NCBI GenBank assembly: GCA_905205665.1
Contig: CAJLEF010000003.1
Coordinates: 1-64,000 of the forward strand
Reading direction: 5' to 3'
Length of the DNA stretch: 64,000 nt
Origin: an uncultured Bacillota bacterium
GTDB taxonomy: Bacteria; Bacillota_I; Bacilli_A; RF39; UBA660
Shown here: one piece after another, positions 19,418 through 29,233 of the stretch
Layout of the letters: every line of letters starts with the position of its first letter
How positions within the stretch are numbered: position 1 is the first letter of the stretch
Position numbers and translations under genes: made by a program
The notes under the pieces: generated by a model
Seen by the model: only the letters and a program-made list of their open reading frames with translations
Told to the model about the DNA's origin: nothing
The model's database searches: none

Positions 19418-21096
19418 TAACGAATAAAATAGAAAGTCTTTTAAAACAAATTTTAGAAGAATTAGAAATGCCTTTAGATAATCCGGAAGTAATTATCTCT
19501 AATCGTAAAGACTTATGTGATTATCAATTTGATGGAGCCTTTAAACTTGCTAAACTATATCATAAAAGTCCTTTAGATATTGCTTCACTTATGGTAGAAA
19601 AAATGAAAGGGCATAATTACTTTAGTCAAGTAGATTTTGTGGCACCTGGATTTGTTAATTTTACTTTAAGCGATACTTTTATAAATGAAACATTAAATGA
19701 CATCTTAACGAAACCTCTTTACAATATAAAGAAACCAGAGAAAAAAACCATTGTAATTGATTATGGAGGACCTAATATTGCGAAGCCTCTTCACGTAGGA
19801 CATTTAAGAAGTGCTGTGGTTGGTGAATCTATAAAAAGAATGTTAAAATTTATGGGGCACACCGTCATATCAGATGTCCATTTAGGAGATTATGGCTTAC
19901 AAATTGGTCAAGTTATTTATGGTTTACAAGAAAAAAATATCGCTCCTCATGAAATTACCCTTTCTATGTTGGAAGAAATTTATCCTCAAATGAGTCAGCT
20001 ATGCAAGGAAAATGAAGAAGTGAAAACCAAATGTGCTTTAATAACTAAAGAATTACAAGATGGAAATGAAACTTATCAAAAATATTTCAAGGTGATTCGT
20101 AAATTATCTGGGGATGATATTAAACGTATTTATGATTATTTAGATGTTTCCTTTGATTATTGGTACGGTGAAAGTGATTCTTATCCTTATATCGAAATGT
20201 TAACTAAAGATTTAGAAGCTAAAAACTTATTAGAGGAAAGTGAAGGTGCCAAGATTATTGAAGTCAAAAAAGAAACCGACACGAAAGAATTGCCACCACT
20301 TATTTATCAAAAGAGCAACGGAGCCTATTTATATGGCACTACCGATTTAGGAACAATCAAAGAAAGAGTTTTAGATTTTAATCCTGACGAAATTTTGTAT
20401 GTGGCTGATCGAAGACAAAACCTTCATTTTGAATCTGTTTTTAGAGTTTGTGAAAAATTAGGCTTGAGACAAAAATTTGAATTTTTAGGTTTTGGAACTG
20501 TTAATGGCAAAGATGGCAAACCATTTAAAACAAGATCTGGTCATACTCCTAAATTAGATGATTTATTTAAAGAAACGAAAGAAATATTTACAACATCAAG
20601 TGAAAAAAACCAAAACATGTCAGAAGAAGATTTAGATATTTTAGTAAACGCTATTATTAAATTTGCTGATTTACAAAATAACCGTGAAAAAGATTATATC
20701 TTTGATATTGCTAAATTTTCTCAAACAACAGGCAAAACAGGACCTTATATTTTATATACTTATTTGCGCGTGCAAAATATATTAAAACAATTTAATTTAA
20801 ATGATATAAAATTAAATAATACTATCTATAATAAAGAAGATAGAGACTTAAGACTTAAATTAGTTGAATTAGAACAAGTTATCAACTTAGCCGTTGAAGA
20901 TAAAATGCCATCTGTCATTGCTAATTATATTTATGATTTATGTGTAAATATGAACGCATTTTATGAAAATAATCATATAAATAATTTAAAAGAAGAAGAA
21001 AAAAAGCAAAATTGGCTTTGTATACTTAATTTAACGAATAGTATTATTAAAGATTTATTAAATATATTAAGTATTAAGATACCAGAAAGGATGTAA
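19414..21096 (+). CDS. argS: arginyl-tRNA synthetase
   Basis: 560-aa class I synthetase. The HIGH-type motif is HVGH in KPLHVGHLRSA; the KMSKS equivalent lies in KPFKTRSGHT. The N-terminal Add1 domain and C-terminal DALR anticodon-binding domain are present. ATGA overlap with the upstream DUF1934 gene; rpoE follows 4 bp later. Confidence 0.97.
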   Translation: MITNKIESLLKQILEELEMPLDNPEVIISNRKDLCDYQFDGAFKLAKLYHKSPLDIASLMVEKMKGHNYFSQVDFVAPGFVNFTLSDTFINETLNDILTKPLYNIKKPEKKTIVIDYGGPNIAKPLHVGHLRSAVVGESIKRMLKFMGHTVISDVHLGDYGLQIGQVIYGLQEKNIAPHEITLSMLEEIYPQMSQLCKENEEVKTKCALITKELQDGNETYQKYFKVIRKLSGDDIKRIYDYLDVSFDYWYGESDSYPYIEMLTKDLEAKNLLEESEGAKIIEVKKETDTKELPPLIYQKSNGAYLYGTTDLGTIKERVLDFNPDEILYVADRRQNLHFESVFRVCEKLGLRQKFEFLGFGTVNGKDGKPFKTRSGHTPKLDDLFKETKEIFTTSSEKNQNMSEEDLDILVNAIIKFADLQNNREKDYIFDIAKFSQTTGKTGPYILYTYLRVQNILKQFNLNDIKLNNTIYNKEDRDLRLKLVELEQVINLAVEDKMPSVIANYIYDLCVNMNAFYENNHINNLKEEEKKQNWLCILNLTNSIIKDLLNILSIKIPERM

Positions 21097-21099
21097 ATA

Positions 21100-21531
21100 A
21101 TGAAAAAATTAAACGAGTTAACAGAAGAAGAAATTGAAAATTTAGGATATGATGAATTAGCATACAAAATCTTAGAAGAAACTAATAAAAAAATGAAAAT
21201 CACGGATTTATTTCGTCAAGTTTGTGATTTAAAAGGTTTAAGTGAAGCTGACTATGAAAATTTAATAGGTGATTTTTTTGAAATTTTAACAACAGATAAA
21301 AAATTCATTATGTTAGAAAATGGTTTTTGGGATTTAAAATCTCGTCATAGTGAAAAATTAGTCGTTGAAGAAGATGATGATTTTGAAGAAGAAAATGAAG
21401 AACCTGATGAAGAAGAAGAAGAAACAGATGTAGATGATAATTACTATGACGAAGACGAAGTAGAGGATGACAGTGATAATGACTTAAAAGATTTAGTTGT
21501 TATCGATGACGAAGACAATATGTCAGAATAG
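21100..21531 (+). CDS. rpoE: RNA polymerase delta subunit
   Basis: 143 aa. A folded HARE-HTH N-terminal domain (about residues 1-88) and a C-terminal tail that is almost entirely Asp/Glu, the hallmark of RpoE, a Firmicutes-specific polymerase subunit that speeds enzyme recycling. Its position after argS is close to the Bacillus arrangement (argS, rpoE). Confidence 0.96.
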   Translation: MKKLNELTEEEIENLGYDELAYKILEETNKKMKITDLFRQVCDLKGLSEADYENLIGDFFEILTTDKKFIMLENGFWDLKSRHSEKLVVEEDDDFEEENEEPDEEEEETDVDDNYYDEDEVEDDSDNDLKDLVVIDDEDNMSE

Positions 21532-21539
21532 GAGTCTTT

Positions 21540-22598
21540 ATGAAAGAAAAATTAGAAAGTATCAAAGCACGTTATAAAGAAGTAAATGAACAATTAATGC
21601 AACCAGATATTATGAGCGATTTTAAAAAATTAAAAACGCTTTCAAAAGAGCAAAGTGATTTAAAAGAAATTGTTTTGAAATACGATGAATTATTAGAATG
21701 CGAGAAAAATATTGAAGAAGCAAAATCATTAGTAAATGATCCAGATTTTCGCGAAATGGCCGAATTAGAAATGGCTGAAAATAATCAAAAAATAGCTAAT
21801 TTAAATAATGAATTAGAAATTTTATTAATTCCTAAAGATGAAAATGATACCAAAAATGTTATCATGGAAATAAGAGGAGCTGCTGGTGGCGATGAAGCTA
21901 ATATTTTTGCCGGTGACCTTTTAAGAATGTATACTTATTATGCTGAAAAAAATGGTTGGAAAATAGAAATTAACCATCAAATTGAAGGCTCTTCGGGAGG
22001 ATTTTCTCAAGTAGAATGTATTATTAAAGGTGAAAATGTATATTCTAAATTAAAATATGAAAGTGGTGCACATCGTGTTCAAAGAGTACCTGTTACGGAA
22101 ACACAAGGTCGTGTACATACCTCTACGGCAACGGTTTTAGTTATGCCAGAACTTGATGATATCGATATTGATATTAAAGAAAGTGATTTAAAAATAGATG
22201 TTTATCATTCAAGTGGGGCGGGAGGACAAAGTGTCAATACGGCGAATTCAGCGGTTCGTATTACCCATTTACCAACAAATACAGTTGTAACGTGTCAAAA
22301 TGAAAGAAGTCAACTTCGCAATAAAGATAAAGCCATGCAACTATTAAAAATTAAGTTGTATGACCAAATGCAGCAAGAAAAAGAAGCATCCTTAGGAACG
22401 GAAAGAAAAAGTAAAATTGGTACAGGTGATCGTTCTGAAAAAATAAGAACTTATAACTATCCTCAAAATAGGGTAACAGATCATCGTATCGGTTTTTCCA
22501 TCATGGCTTTAGACAGAGTTATGGATGGTGATTTAGAACCTATTATTGATGCTTTAATTACAGAAGATTTAAAAAGAAAATTACAAGGGGAAGAATAG
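21540..22598 (+). CDS. prfA: peptide chain release factor 1
   Basis: 352 aa, class I release factor for UAA/UAG. It carries the GGQ motif in [12 protein letters not shown] and the PxT-type discriminator ([14 protein letters not shown]). The GGQ glutamine is the target of PrmC, encoded two genes downstream. RBS TAGGAGTC just before the ATG. Confidence 0.97.
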   Translation: MKEKLESIKARYKEVNEQLMQPDIMSDFKKLKTLSKEQSDLKEIVLKYDELLECEKNIEEAKSLVNDPDFREMAELEMAENNQKIANLNNELEILLIPKDENDTKNVIMEIRGAAGGDEANIFAGDLLRMYTYYAEKNGWKIEINHQIEGSSGGFSQVECIIKGENVYSKLKYESGAHRVQRVPVTETQGRVHTSTATVLVMPELDDIDIDIKESDLKIDVYHSSGAGGQSVNTANSAVRITHLPTNTVVTCQNERSQLRNKDKAMQLLKIKLYDQMQQEKEASLGTERKSKIGTGDRSEKIRTYNYPQNRVTDHRIGFSIMALDRVMDGDLEPIIDALITEDLKRKLQGEE

Positions 22599-22630
22599 TA
22601 TTTATCTTTCCTTTTTAAATAGGAGAAAAC

Positions 22631-23386
22631 ATGAGAAAAACAAAAGATACTCTTACTTATTTGGTTTTACTTGAACTCGGTGATGAAATTAGTAATATTG
22701 ATAAATATCTTGATTTGGCTATTAAAGAGAAGCCTCTTGCTTTTTCGAATAAAAATGATATTTTAAAATATTCTCAAAATGTTACTCAACACCTTACTTA
22801 CGATGAACTTATGGAAATTAAATATTATACAGGCTTTTCTTATGGGAAAATTAATAGTTTAAAAAGAGGTGTCTGGGACTATGATAAACTTGGTATGCAA
22901 ACCAAAGAAATAAAACAAGAATACGAAGAAGCAGGTAAGAATTTAGAAAAAATAATTAGTAAAGTAGAACCGTTGCCAACAAATATGGTAACTTATCGAG
23001 GTTGTGATTTAAAATACTTTTGGCGTTTTGGCATTCATTCTTTAGAAGAACTTTCAGAGCTAAAAGGCACTTATATTTATGACAATGCGTTTATAAGTAC
23101 CTCTTTATTGCAAGAAAAATGTTTCTTTAAAGAAAACATTCCTGAATATAATAACAATAATATTTTTATTGAATACTTAATTTTAAAAGATAGCACTGAT
23201 GGTATTTTTGTGCCATCTTCGTATTATGATTATGAAACTGAATATCTTTTAAACTGCGGAAGTTTTTCTAAGATAATTGATGTTCAAGTTGACTCTGAAA
23301 AACAAACTGCCCATTTAAAAATGGTCTTAGTTCCTCGAAAAGTTTGGAATCGAGATTATTTACAAGAGGAGAAAAGGTCTTTATGA
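22631..23386 (+). CDS. ADP-ribosyltransferase-like protein (R-STS-ExE type)
   Basis: 251 aa, no signal peptide or membrane segment. The catalytic triad of the C3/VIP2-type arginine ADP-ribosyltransferases is visible in order: Arg123 in TYRG, Ser156-Thr157-Ser158 in FISTSL and Glu202-x-Glu204 in YETEYLL. The first 110 residues are helical and of unknown role. It sits between prfA and prmC; its TGA overlaps the prmC ATG (ATGA), so the two are translationally coupled. Target and NAD dependence are unknown; a cytoplasmic modifier of a host protein or a phage-defence or toxin role are all possible. Confidence 0.72.
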   Translation: MRKTKDTLTYLVLLELGDEISNIDKYLDLAIKEKPLAFSNKNDILKYSQNVTQHLTYDELMEIKYYTGFSYGKINSLKRGVWDYDKLGMQTKEIKQEYEEAGKNLEKIISKVEPLPTNMVTYRGCDLKYFWRFGIHSLEELSELKGTYIYDNAFISTSLLQEKCFFKENIPEYNNNNIFIEYLILKDSTDGIFVPSSYYDYETEYLLNCGSFSKIIDVQVDSEKQTAHLKMVLVPRKVWNRDYLQEEKRSL

Positions 23387-24108
23387 AACCAGATTATATT
23401 ACAGATACAGACTGGCAATTACTAAAAGAAAAATATTCAAATCATATGGATGAAGTTTTAAAAAAACTGAATGAGGATTATCCTGTTCAGTATTTAATTG
23501 GAACTGTGCCTTTTTTGAATGCCGAAATAAAAGTAGATAATCGAGCTTTAATTCCTCGTTTTGAAACTGAATATTTAGTATCAAAAATAATAGATAAGTT
23601 TAAAAAGGAACAAAATTTAAAGATAATAGAACTAGGTACTGGCAGTGGTTGTATAGCAATTGCTTTAAAGAAAAATTTATCTTGTCAAGTAACGACGGTA
23701 GATATTTCTAAGTTAGCTTTAGAGTTAGCTAAAGAAAACGCAATAGCCAATAAGGTTGATATTAACTTTATTCATAAATCCATGTTTGATGTTTCATATG
23801 AAGGTTATGATATTTTAATAAGTAATCCCCCTTATGTATCGATAGATGAGTATGTTAGTCCAAATACTAAATACGAACCAAGTCTTGCTTTATATGCTAA
23901 AAATGACGGTATGGAATTTTATGAAAAAATTATTGAAAAGGTTTCTAGAACTAATAAAAAACCTAAAAATATTATTTTTGAAATTGGCGCATTTCAAGGT
24001 GAAAAAATACAGAATCTAAAAGATATTTATTTAAAAGATTACGAATTAGTTATCGAAAAAGATTTAACAGGTCGTGACCGTTTTGCTTTTTTTACAAAAA
24101 TTGAATAA
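23383..24108 (+). CDS. prmC: release factor glutamine methyltransferase
   Basis: 241 aa. SAM-binding IIELGTGSGCIAIAL and the catalytic NPPY in LISNPPYVS. It N5-methylates the GGQ glutamine of release factors such as PrfA encoded upstream. ATG 23383 overlaps the stop of the upstream ADP-ribosyltransferase-like gene, with AGGAGAAAAGG as Shine-Dalgarno. Confidence 0.96.
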   Translation: MKPDYITDTDWQLLKEKYSNHMDEVLKKLNEDYPVQYLIGTVPFLNAEIKVDNRALIPRFETEYLVSKIIDKFKKEQNLKIIELGTGSGCIAIALKKNLSCQVTTVDISKLALELAKENAIANKVDINFIHKSMFDVSYEGYDILISNPPYVSIDEYVSPNTKYEPSLALYAKNDGMEFYEKIIEKVSRTNKKPKNIIFEIGAFQGEKIQNLKDIYLKDYELVIEKDLTGRDRFAFFTKIE

Positions 24109-24147
24109 AAAAATAAATCTTAAACCAGAAATAAATTAGGTGATGAA

Positions 24148-24654
24148 ATGAAAAAAATTATTCCTATTTTATTTCTTTTTTTTATAATTTACGGAGTTAC
24201 CCACAAAGAAGAAATTATTATACCTGATTATGCTATCCGTTTTCGTGTTATTGCCAATTCAGACTCTTTTCTAGATCAATCTACTAAAATAAAAGTTAAA
24301 GATGAAGTAGAAAATAAACTAGACTCTTTAATGCAAGAAGCTAAAAACAGTACAGAAGCTAAAGAATTAATTAATGCTAATTTAAATGAAATTACAAAGA
24401 TAGTAGATAAGTATTCTCCTAACGCAACCATTTCCTTTGGACAAAATTACTTTCCTGATAAAACCTATAAAGGGGTTCATTATCCGAGTGGTGAGTATGA
24501 ATCATTAGTTATTACTCTTGGCCGTGGGGCTGGTGAAAATTGGTGGTGTGTAATGTTTCCTCCTTTATGTTTACTTGATAAAACAAATCAAGATAAGGAA
24601 CAAGTAGAATATAAATTTTATGTTCAAGAAGTATTAAATAAATATTTTTCATAA
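24148..24654 (+). CDS. spoIIR: stage II sporulation protein R
   Basis: 168 aa with an N-terminal signal or anchor helix. The family core IRFRVIANSDSFLDQSTKIKVKD and the C-terminal GENWWCVMFPPLC are clear SpoIIR hallmarks. In Bacillus this forespore-made secreted protein triggers SpoIIGA processing of pro-sigma-E. It lies after prmC as in Bacillus. Its presence suggests a sporulation programme. Confidence 0.94.
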   Translation: MKKIIPILFLFFIIYGVTHKEEIIIPDYAIRFRVIANSDSFLDQSTKIKVKDEVENKLDSLMQEAKNSTEAKELINANLNEITKIVDKYSPNATISFGQNYFPDKTYKGVHYPSGEYESLVITLGRGAGENWWCVMFPPLCLLDKTNQDKEQVEYKFYVQEVLNKYFS

Positions 24655-24692
24655 AATGATAAATTCTTTCATAAAAATTAGGGGGAGAAACT

Positions 24693-25232
24693 ATGAAAGA
24701 ATTTTTAAATATTTTAAGTATTGCTATCGCATTAAGCATGGATACATTTTCACTTTCTTTAAGTTTAGGAACGTATAATATTTCTTATAAAAAAATTTTT
24801 CAAATTGCTTTTACAGTAGGCTTAATGCATTTTCTAATGCCTTTGTTTGGTGATTTCTTAGGTGAAAAAATAATTACATTTTTTAGTATTAACAGTCATA
24901 TCTTTTTAGGTTGTATTTTACTTTTTTTAGCCTTTAATTTATTATACGAATTTTTAAAACAAGAAGAAAAAGTATCATTTGATTTATCCTTTTTAGGTAT
25001 TTTATTATTTTCTTTTGGTGTTTCTATTGATGCCTTTTCTACTGGTTTAGGATTAAACGCGATTACAACGAACCAAACGTTTGCTATGTCAATATTTGCG
25101 GCTGTCAGTTTCTCATTTACCTTAATAGGTTTGTGGATAGGAAGATATGCTTCTTCCTTTCTGGGCAAAAAAGCCACTGTTTTTGGCTTAATTCTTTTAT
25201 TTATTCTGGCTATTTTACATCTTTGTTCATAA
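24693..25232 (+). CDS. mntP: MntP-type manganese efflux pump
   Basis: 179 aa with six predicted membrane helices in two inverted halves, each with an acidic motif: SMDTFSLS (near residue 16) and SIDAFSTG (near residue 111). The family exports Mn2+; in Bacillus it also lies near spoIIR. GGGGGAG precedes the ATG. No riboswitch-like leader was seen upstream. Confidence 0.85.
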   Translation: MKEFLNILSIAIALSMDTFSLSLSLGTYNISYKKIFQIAFTVGLMHFLMPLFGDFLGEKIITFFSINSHIFLGCILLFLAFNLLYEFLKQEEKVSFDLSFLGILLFSFGVSIDAFSTGLGLNAITTNQTFAMSIFAAVSFSFTLIGLWIGRYASSFLGKKATVFGLILLFILAILHLCS

Positions 25233-25298
25233 ATACGGTTTAAAAACCTTTTAAAATTTGATATCATATTTTTGGTAAAAACAAAGGAATGTGATAAT

Positions 25299-26552
25299 AT
25301 GCAAAAATTAAAAATTGTAGGTGGTAAAAAATTAACGGGCGAAATTCCTATTTCAGGTGCTAAAAATAGTGCTGTTGCTTTAATCCCTGCTGCTATTTTA
25401 TGTGACGAAGAAACAAATATTCTAAACATTCCTGAGATATCTGATCGGGATGATTTAATAGAAATTATGACTCTTTTAGGAGCAGAGATAAATTCTCATG
25501 GCGAAAAAATGACTATTAATTCTTCACATGTTCAAAATAAAGAAATAAAAGAAGAATTAACGACTCGTTTACGCGCTAGTTATTACTTTATGGGGGCTTT
25601 ATTAGGAAGATTTAAACATGTGGAAATTTATTTTCCAGGAGGATGTCAGATTGGCCAAAGAAAAATTGATTATCATTTAAAGGGCTTTCAAGCCATGGGC
25701 GCTACCATTACTGAAGATAAAATGAAATATATTATTGACGCTTCAGAGTTAAAAGGGGCTAAAATATATTTAGATTTTGCAAGTGTAGGTGCGACGATTA
25801 ATATTATGCTTGCTGCCGTGAAAGCTAAAGGAATAACGGTTATCAACAATGCCGCTAAAGAACCAGAAATAGCTAATGTCGCTTCCTTTTTAAATAATAT
25901 GGGAGCCAAGATAAAAGGTGCTGGAACGAGTAAAATAACTATTGAAGGTGTAACCTATCTTCATAAGGCAATGATTGAAGTTATACCTGATCGTATTGAA
26001 GCCGGAACTTATATCATTATTGGTGCTCTTTTAGGCCAAAATTTAAAAATTACAAATCTTATTCCAGAGCATTTAACATCAGTATTATCTAAATTACAAG
26101 AAATAGGTGTTGATTTTGAAATAAAAGGAAATACAATTACTTTAAATCAAACTTCTAACTTAAAACCTTTAAATATAACGACTTTGACTTATCCAGGATT
26201 TCCAACGGACCTTGCTCAACCTATCAGTGTTTTAATGACTCAATGTAATGGTACAAGTATTTTAGAAGAAACTATCTATACTAATCGTATGGGACAAGTA
26301 CCTTACTTAAATAAAATGGGGGCCGATATTACGGTGAATAACCAAACAGCCTATATAAAAGGAAAAACTTATTTATATGGAAATGATGTCACCGCAAGTG
26401 ACTTAAGAGCAGGAGCAAGTTTAGTTATTGCTGCATTAATTGCTCAAGGACAAACAAAAATATCTAATATTGAACATATTTTAAGAGGCTATGAACATAT
26501 CGTTGATAAGCTTACTTCTGTTGGAGCAGAAATTAGTTTAATTGAAGAATAA
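25299..26552 (+). CDS. murA: UDP-N-acetylglucosamine 1-carboxyvinyltransferase
   Basis: 417 aa, the first committed enzyme of peptidoglycan synthesis. The catalytic cysteine is Cys116 in FPGGCQIGQRKID, so it should be fosfomycin-sensitive in principle. The KN pair near the N-terminus (SGAKNSAV) is present. The ATG at 25299 follows AAAGGA; an earlier in-frame ATG would add nine unlikely residues. Confidence 0.96.
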   Translation: MQKLKIVGGKKLTGEIPISGAKNSAVALIPAAILCDEETNILNIPEISDRDDLIEIMTLLGAEINSHGEKMTINSSHVQNKEIKEELTTRLRASYYFMGALLGRFKHVEIYFPGGCQIGQRKIDYHLKGFQAMGATITEDKMKYIIDASELKGAKIYLDFASVGATINIMLAAVKAKGITVINNAAKEPEIANVASFLNNMGAKIKGAGTSKITIEGVTYLHKAMIEVIPDRIEAGTYIIIGALLGQNLKITNLIPEHLTSVLSKLQEIGVDFEIKGNTITLNQTSNLKPLNITTLTYPGFPTDLAQPISVLMTQCNGTSILEETIYTNRMGQVPYLNKMGADITVNNQTAYIKGKTYLYGNDVTASDLRAGASLVIAALIAQGQTKISNIEHILRGYEHIVDKLTSVGAEISLIEE

Positions 26553-26555
26553 ATT

Positions 26556-26592
26556 AATCACCTAGAATATAAAATTTACTAGGTGATTTTTT
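26556..26592 (+). terminator. murA terminator abutting the next start codon
   Basis: AATCACCTAG at 26556-26565 pairs with CTAGGTGATT at 26579-26588, followed by T's to 26592. The AGGTGA Shine-Dalgarno of the next gene is inside the right arm and its GTG start is the next base. Confidence 0.8.
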
Positions 26593-27264
26593 GTGAAAAA
26601 AATAATAATTTTAACAATCATCGGGGCCGTTTTTCTATCCTTTAGCATATATCAATGCTTCTATCACGAACGCGTTCAAATAGTTGCTTTGGGCGACGGG
26701 ATAGCCACTGGTGAAACTTATTACGATGTCACAGGATATAGTTTTAATGATTATTTAAGAGACTATTTTGAAGAAACAAAACAAATAGATGAATATATCA
26801 AAGAATTTGCTGACAAAAAAGAAACATCAGAAACATTAAAAATGAAACTTCTTAATAATTATGTTTTAGAAAGCACAGATACGAAAATTCAGCAAGCTCT
26901 TCATGAGGCCTCTTTCATAACCATAGCTATAGGAACATATGAGTTAAATCACCCTAAAATGACAACAAAAGAAATAAATAACTATTTAAAAAATATGAAC
27001 AAAATAATTTCTCTCTTGCGAGTTTATAATGATAAAACGATTGTTTTGTTAAGTTTATATCCTTTTCATTATCTGGAAACAGAAGAAGTTAAAGAAATTA
27101 ATGAATCTTTAAAAAATTTATGTACAGAAAAAAATATATATTTTGTTGATATCACGGATATTGTTAATAACAATGCTTATTTTTTTAACAAAGACACACC
27201 TTATCCTAATTATAAAGGCCATCGTTATATAAAAGATGAGATTGTAAAGGCCGTTTTCGACTAA
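26593..27264 (+). CDS. SGNH/GDSL-type hydrolase-like exported protein
   Basis: 223 aa from a GTG start. An N-terminal membrane helix or uncleaved signal (about 4-20) is followed by [13 protein letters not shown], a GDSL-like block I in which the usual GDS serine is Gly-Ile-Ala, so the nucleophile is not obvious. A C-terminal [13 protein letters not shown] resembles block V with His. The role is unknown; a lipase/acylhydrolase-fold protein on the outer face of the membrane is the best guess. Its ribosome-binding site lies in the murA terminator. Confidence 0.6.
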   Translation: MKKIIILTIIGAVFLSFSIYQCFYHERVQIVALGDGIATGETYYDVTGYSFNDYLRDYFEETKQIDEYIKEFADKKETSETLKMKLLNNYVLESTDTKIQQALHEASFITIAIGTYELNHPKMTTKEINNYLKNMNKIISLLRVYNDKTIVLLSLYPFHYLETEEVKEINESLKNLCTEKNIYFVDITDIVNNNAYFFNKDTPYPNYKGHRYIKDEIVKAVFD

Positions 27265-27316
27265 AAATGTGTATTTCTCTTCTTGCAAGTTTCAAAATAT
27301 ATGTTATAATACATTA

Positions 27317-27345
27317 GACATATATCTATGTCATGAATTTGACAT
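27317..27345 (+). promoter_or_regulatory. rpmE 5' leader with two mutually exclusive hairpins
   Basis: GACATA (27317-27322) can pair with TATGTC (27327-27332), or ATGTCA (27328-27333) can pair with TGACAT (27340-27345); the shared segment makes the two structures alternatives. The leader lies between a TATAAT -10 (27304-27309; TTGCAA -35, 16-bp spacer) and the rpmE Shine-Dalgarno. Autogenous control by L31 is known in other bacteria; here it is inference. Confidence 0.5.
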
Positions 27346-27364
27346 GGCGAAAGGAGTGTATATC

Positions 27365-27580
27365 ATGAGAAATATTCATCCAGAAATGAAAGAAGTAACT
27401 GTAAAATGTGCTTGTGGAGCAACTTTTAAAACAATGTCTACAAAAGACAATATTGAAGTTGAAGTTTGTTCAGAATGTCATCCTTTTTATACAGGTAAAC
27501 AAGGAAAAGCAAGCAAAGCTGGAAATATTGAAAAGTTCAACCGTAAATATAATTTGAACAAAGATGAAAAAGCTGCCTAA
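27365..27580 (+). CDS. rpmE: 50S ribosomal protein L31 (zinc-binding form)
   Basis: 71 aa starting [18 protein letters not shown]. The four zinc ligands CxC and CxxC ([14 protein letters not shown]) are intact, so this is the C+ type used under zinc-replete conditions. AAAGGAG precedes the ATG. The stop is inside the terminator that follows. Confidence 0.96.
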   Translation: MRNIHPEMKEVTVKCACGATFKTMSTKDNIEVEVCSECHPFYTGKQGKASKAGNIEKFNRKYNLNKDEKAA

Positions 27581-27592
27581 GCGGTTTTTTTT
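27566..27592 (+). terminator. rpmE terminator
   Basis: AAAAGCTGC pairs (two wobbles) with GCGGTTTTT around a CTAA loop, followed by more T's. Confidence 0.7.
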
Positions 27593-27632
27593 TCGCTTGA
27601 AATCATTTATAATAATGATGGAGATGAAAATA

Positions 27633-28085
27633 ATGAAAATATTTATTGGTGCTGATCATCGTGGATATGTCATGGCACATCAAATTTATGAAGAACTAAA
27701 AAAAGAAAATTATGAAATATTTTATTCAAAAGTTGCTAACACAGAAAATGATGACTATCCTGATTTTGCTTTTGATGTTTCAAAACATGTTGTAAAATCA
27801 CCCGAAAATTTAGGAATTTTACTTTGTGGTAATGGCATAGGTATTTCTATTGCTGCTAATAAAGTAAAAGGAATAAGATGTGCAAGAGTATTAAATGAAG
27901 ATGATGCTTATAAAGCAAGAAATCACAATGGCGCTAATGTTATTGCTTTTGGTGGTTTGTCATTAGAAGAAGCCATGAAAATAGTTCATAAATTTATTAT
28001 GACACCTGCTGTCAACGAAGAAAGACATTTAAAAAGAATTCAAAAAATCATAAATTATGAAAATGGAGAATATAATGAATTATAA
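27633..28085 (+). CDS. rpiB: ribose-5-phosphate isomerase B
   Basis: 150 aa. MKIFIGADHRGY at the start and LLCGNGIGISIAANK containing the active-site cysteine are the RpiB signatures; it interconverts ribose-5-phosphate and ribulose-5-phosphate. GGAGATG precedes the chosen ATG. It overlaps the next small gene by 11 bp. Confidence 0.94.
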   Translation: MKIFIGADHRGYVMAHQIYEELKKENYEIFYSKVANTENDDYPDFAFDVSKHVVKSPENLGILLCGNGIGISIAANKVKGIRCARVLNEDDAYKARNHNGANVIAFGGLSLEEAMKIVHKFIMTPAVNEERHLKRIQKIINYENGEYNEL

Positions 28086-28254
28086 GGTATATCTTTATGT
28101 GTTTTTTACCATGCTAAGTGCCTTTGCTTTGTCAGGTGTTAATTTTAATAAATTCTTAAAAAAAGACCGTTATTTTGAAGCTCGTATTTTAGCTATCATT
28201 TTAAGTATGGTCTTAGGGTATCTTTTAACAAATTTTGTATGTGAATTTTTTTAG
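28075..28254 (+). CDS. DUF1146 family small membrane protein (YwzB-like)
   Basis: 59 aa with two membrane helices. The motif FALSGVNFNKFLKKDR and position just before spoIID match the DUF1146 family (ywzB lies near spoIID and murA in Bacillus). Function unknown. ATG 28075 follows GGAG within the end of rpiB. Confidence 0.75.
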   Translation: MNYKVYLYVFFTMLSAFALSGVNFNKFLKKDRYFEARILAIILSMVLGYLLTNFVCEFF

Positions 28255-28262
28255 GAGGACCT

Positions 28263-29192
28263 ATGAAAAATAAAATTTTACTTGGAGTTGTTTTCATTCT
28301 TATTTTAACTATTATTTTTTTGCCAAAAGAGATAAAAAAAGTATCAGTATCAGAAGAAAAAGAAGATGTTAAGGAATCACAAATATTTGTTAGACTTTTA
28401 GATGAACAAACAAATACGATTACCGAGGAAAATTTAGAGGATTATATCGTGGGGGTAGTTTCAGCAGAAATGCCCTCCGTTTTTAATATGGAAGCCTTAA
28501 AAGCCCAAGCAGTAGCCGCGAGAACATACGCTATGTATAAAAAGAAAACAAGAAATTTAGATTATGATTTAATTATCGGTGTTAAAGATCAGGCTTATAA
28601 AAATAATGAAATGTTACTTAAAAACTGGGGAGCTAATTTTTTTCCTAACTATTTAAAGATAAGAGAAGCTGTCAAAGAAACAAAAGGGCAAGTTTTAACT
28701 TACCAAAATAATATTATAAATGCTTTTTATTTTTCCATGAGTAATGGCTATACGGAAAATTCAGAACTTGTTTTTCAAGAAAAACTACCTTATTTAAGTA
28801 GTGTCACTTCCCTTTGGGATAACGAAAATTTACAAAATTTTGCTTATACAATCACTTTTTCTAAAAATGATTTTTGTAACTCTTTAAATATTTCTTGTGA
28901 AATTTTAAAAATAGGAGACATTACTCGTAGTGATACGCATCGTGTTTTACAAATAACAATTAATGATAAAACTTTCAAAGGAACAGAATTTAGAAGTAAG
29001 TTAGGTCTTCGGTCTACTGATTTTGAAATAAACCTAGAAAATGAAAATGTTACGATTACCACGAAAGGTTATGGTCACGGTGTTGGCATGAGTCAATATG
29101 GTGCAAATGGGATGGCTAAAGATGGTTATTCCTATCAAGAGATATTAGCGCATTATTATCAAAATACAGAACTCAAAAATATTTATGCATAA
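28263..29192 (+). CDS. spoIID: stage II sporulation protein D
   Basis: 309 aa with an N-terminal membrane anchor. The lytic transglycosylase motifs VSAEMPSVFNMEALKAQAVA (catalytic Glu) and GHGVGMSQYGA are intact. It digests septal peptidoglycan during engulfment of the forespore. Followed by a SpoIIQ-like gene, as in other endospore formers. Confidence 0.94.
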   Translation: MKNKILLGVVFILILTIIFLPKEIKKVSVSEEKEDVKESQIFVRLLDEQTNTITEENLEDYIVGVVSAEMPSVFNMEALKAQAVAARTYAMYKKKTRNLDYDLIIGVKDQAYKNNEMLLKNWGANFFPNYLKIREAVKETKGQVLTYQNNIINAFYFSMSNGYTENSELVFQEKLPYLSSVTSLWDNENLQNFAYTITFSKNDFCNSLNISCEILKIGDITRSDTHRVLQITINDKTFKGTEFRSKLGLRSTDFEINLENENVTITTKGYGHGVGMSQYGANGMAKDGYSYQEILAHYYQNTELKNIYA

Positions 29193-29233
29193 TTTTAATC
29201 ATTTCTTCCACACTATTTTTAGGAGGAAGAAAA

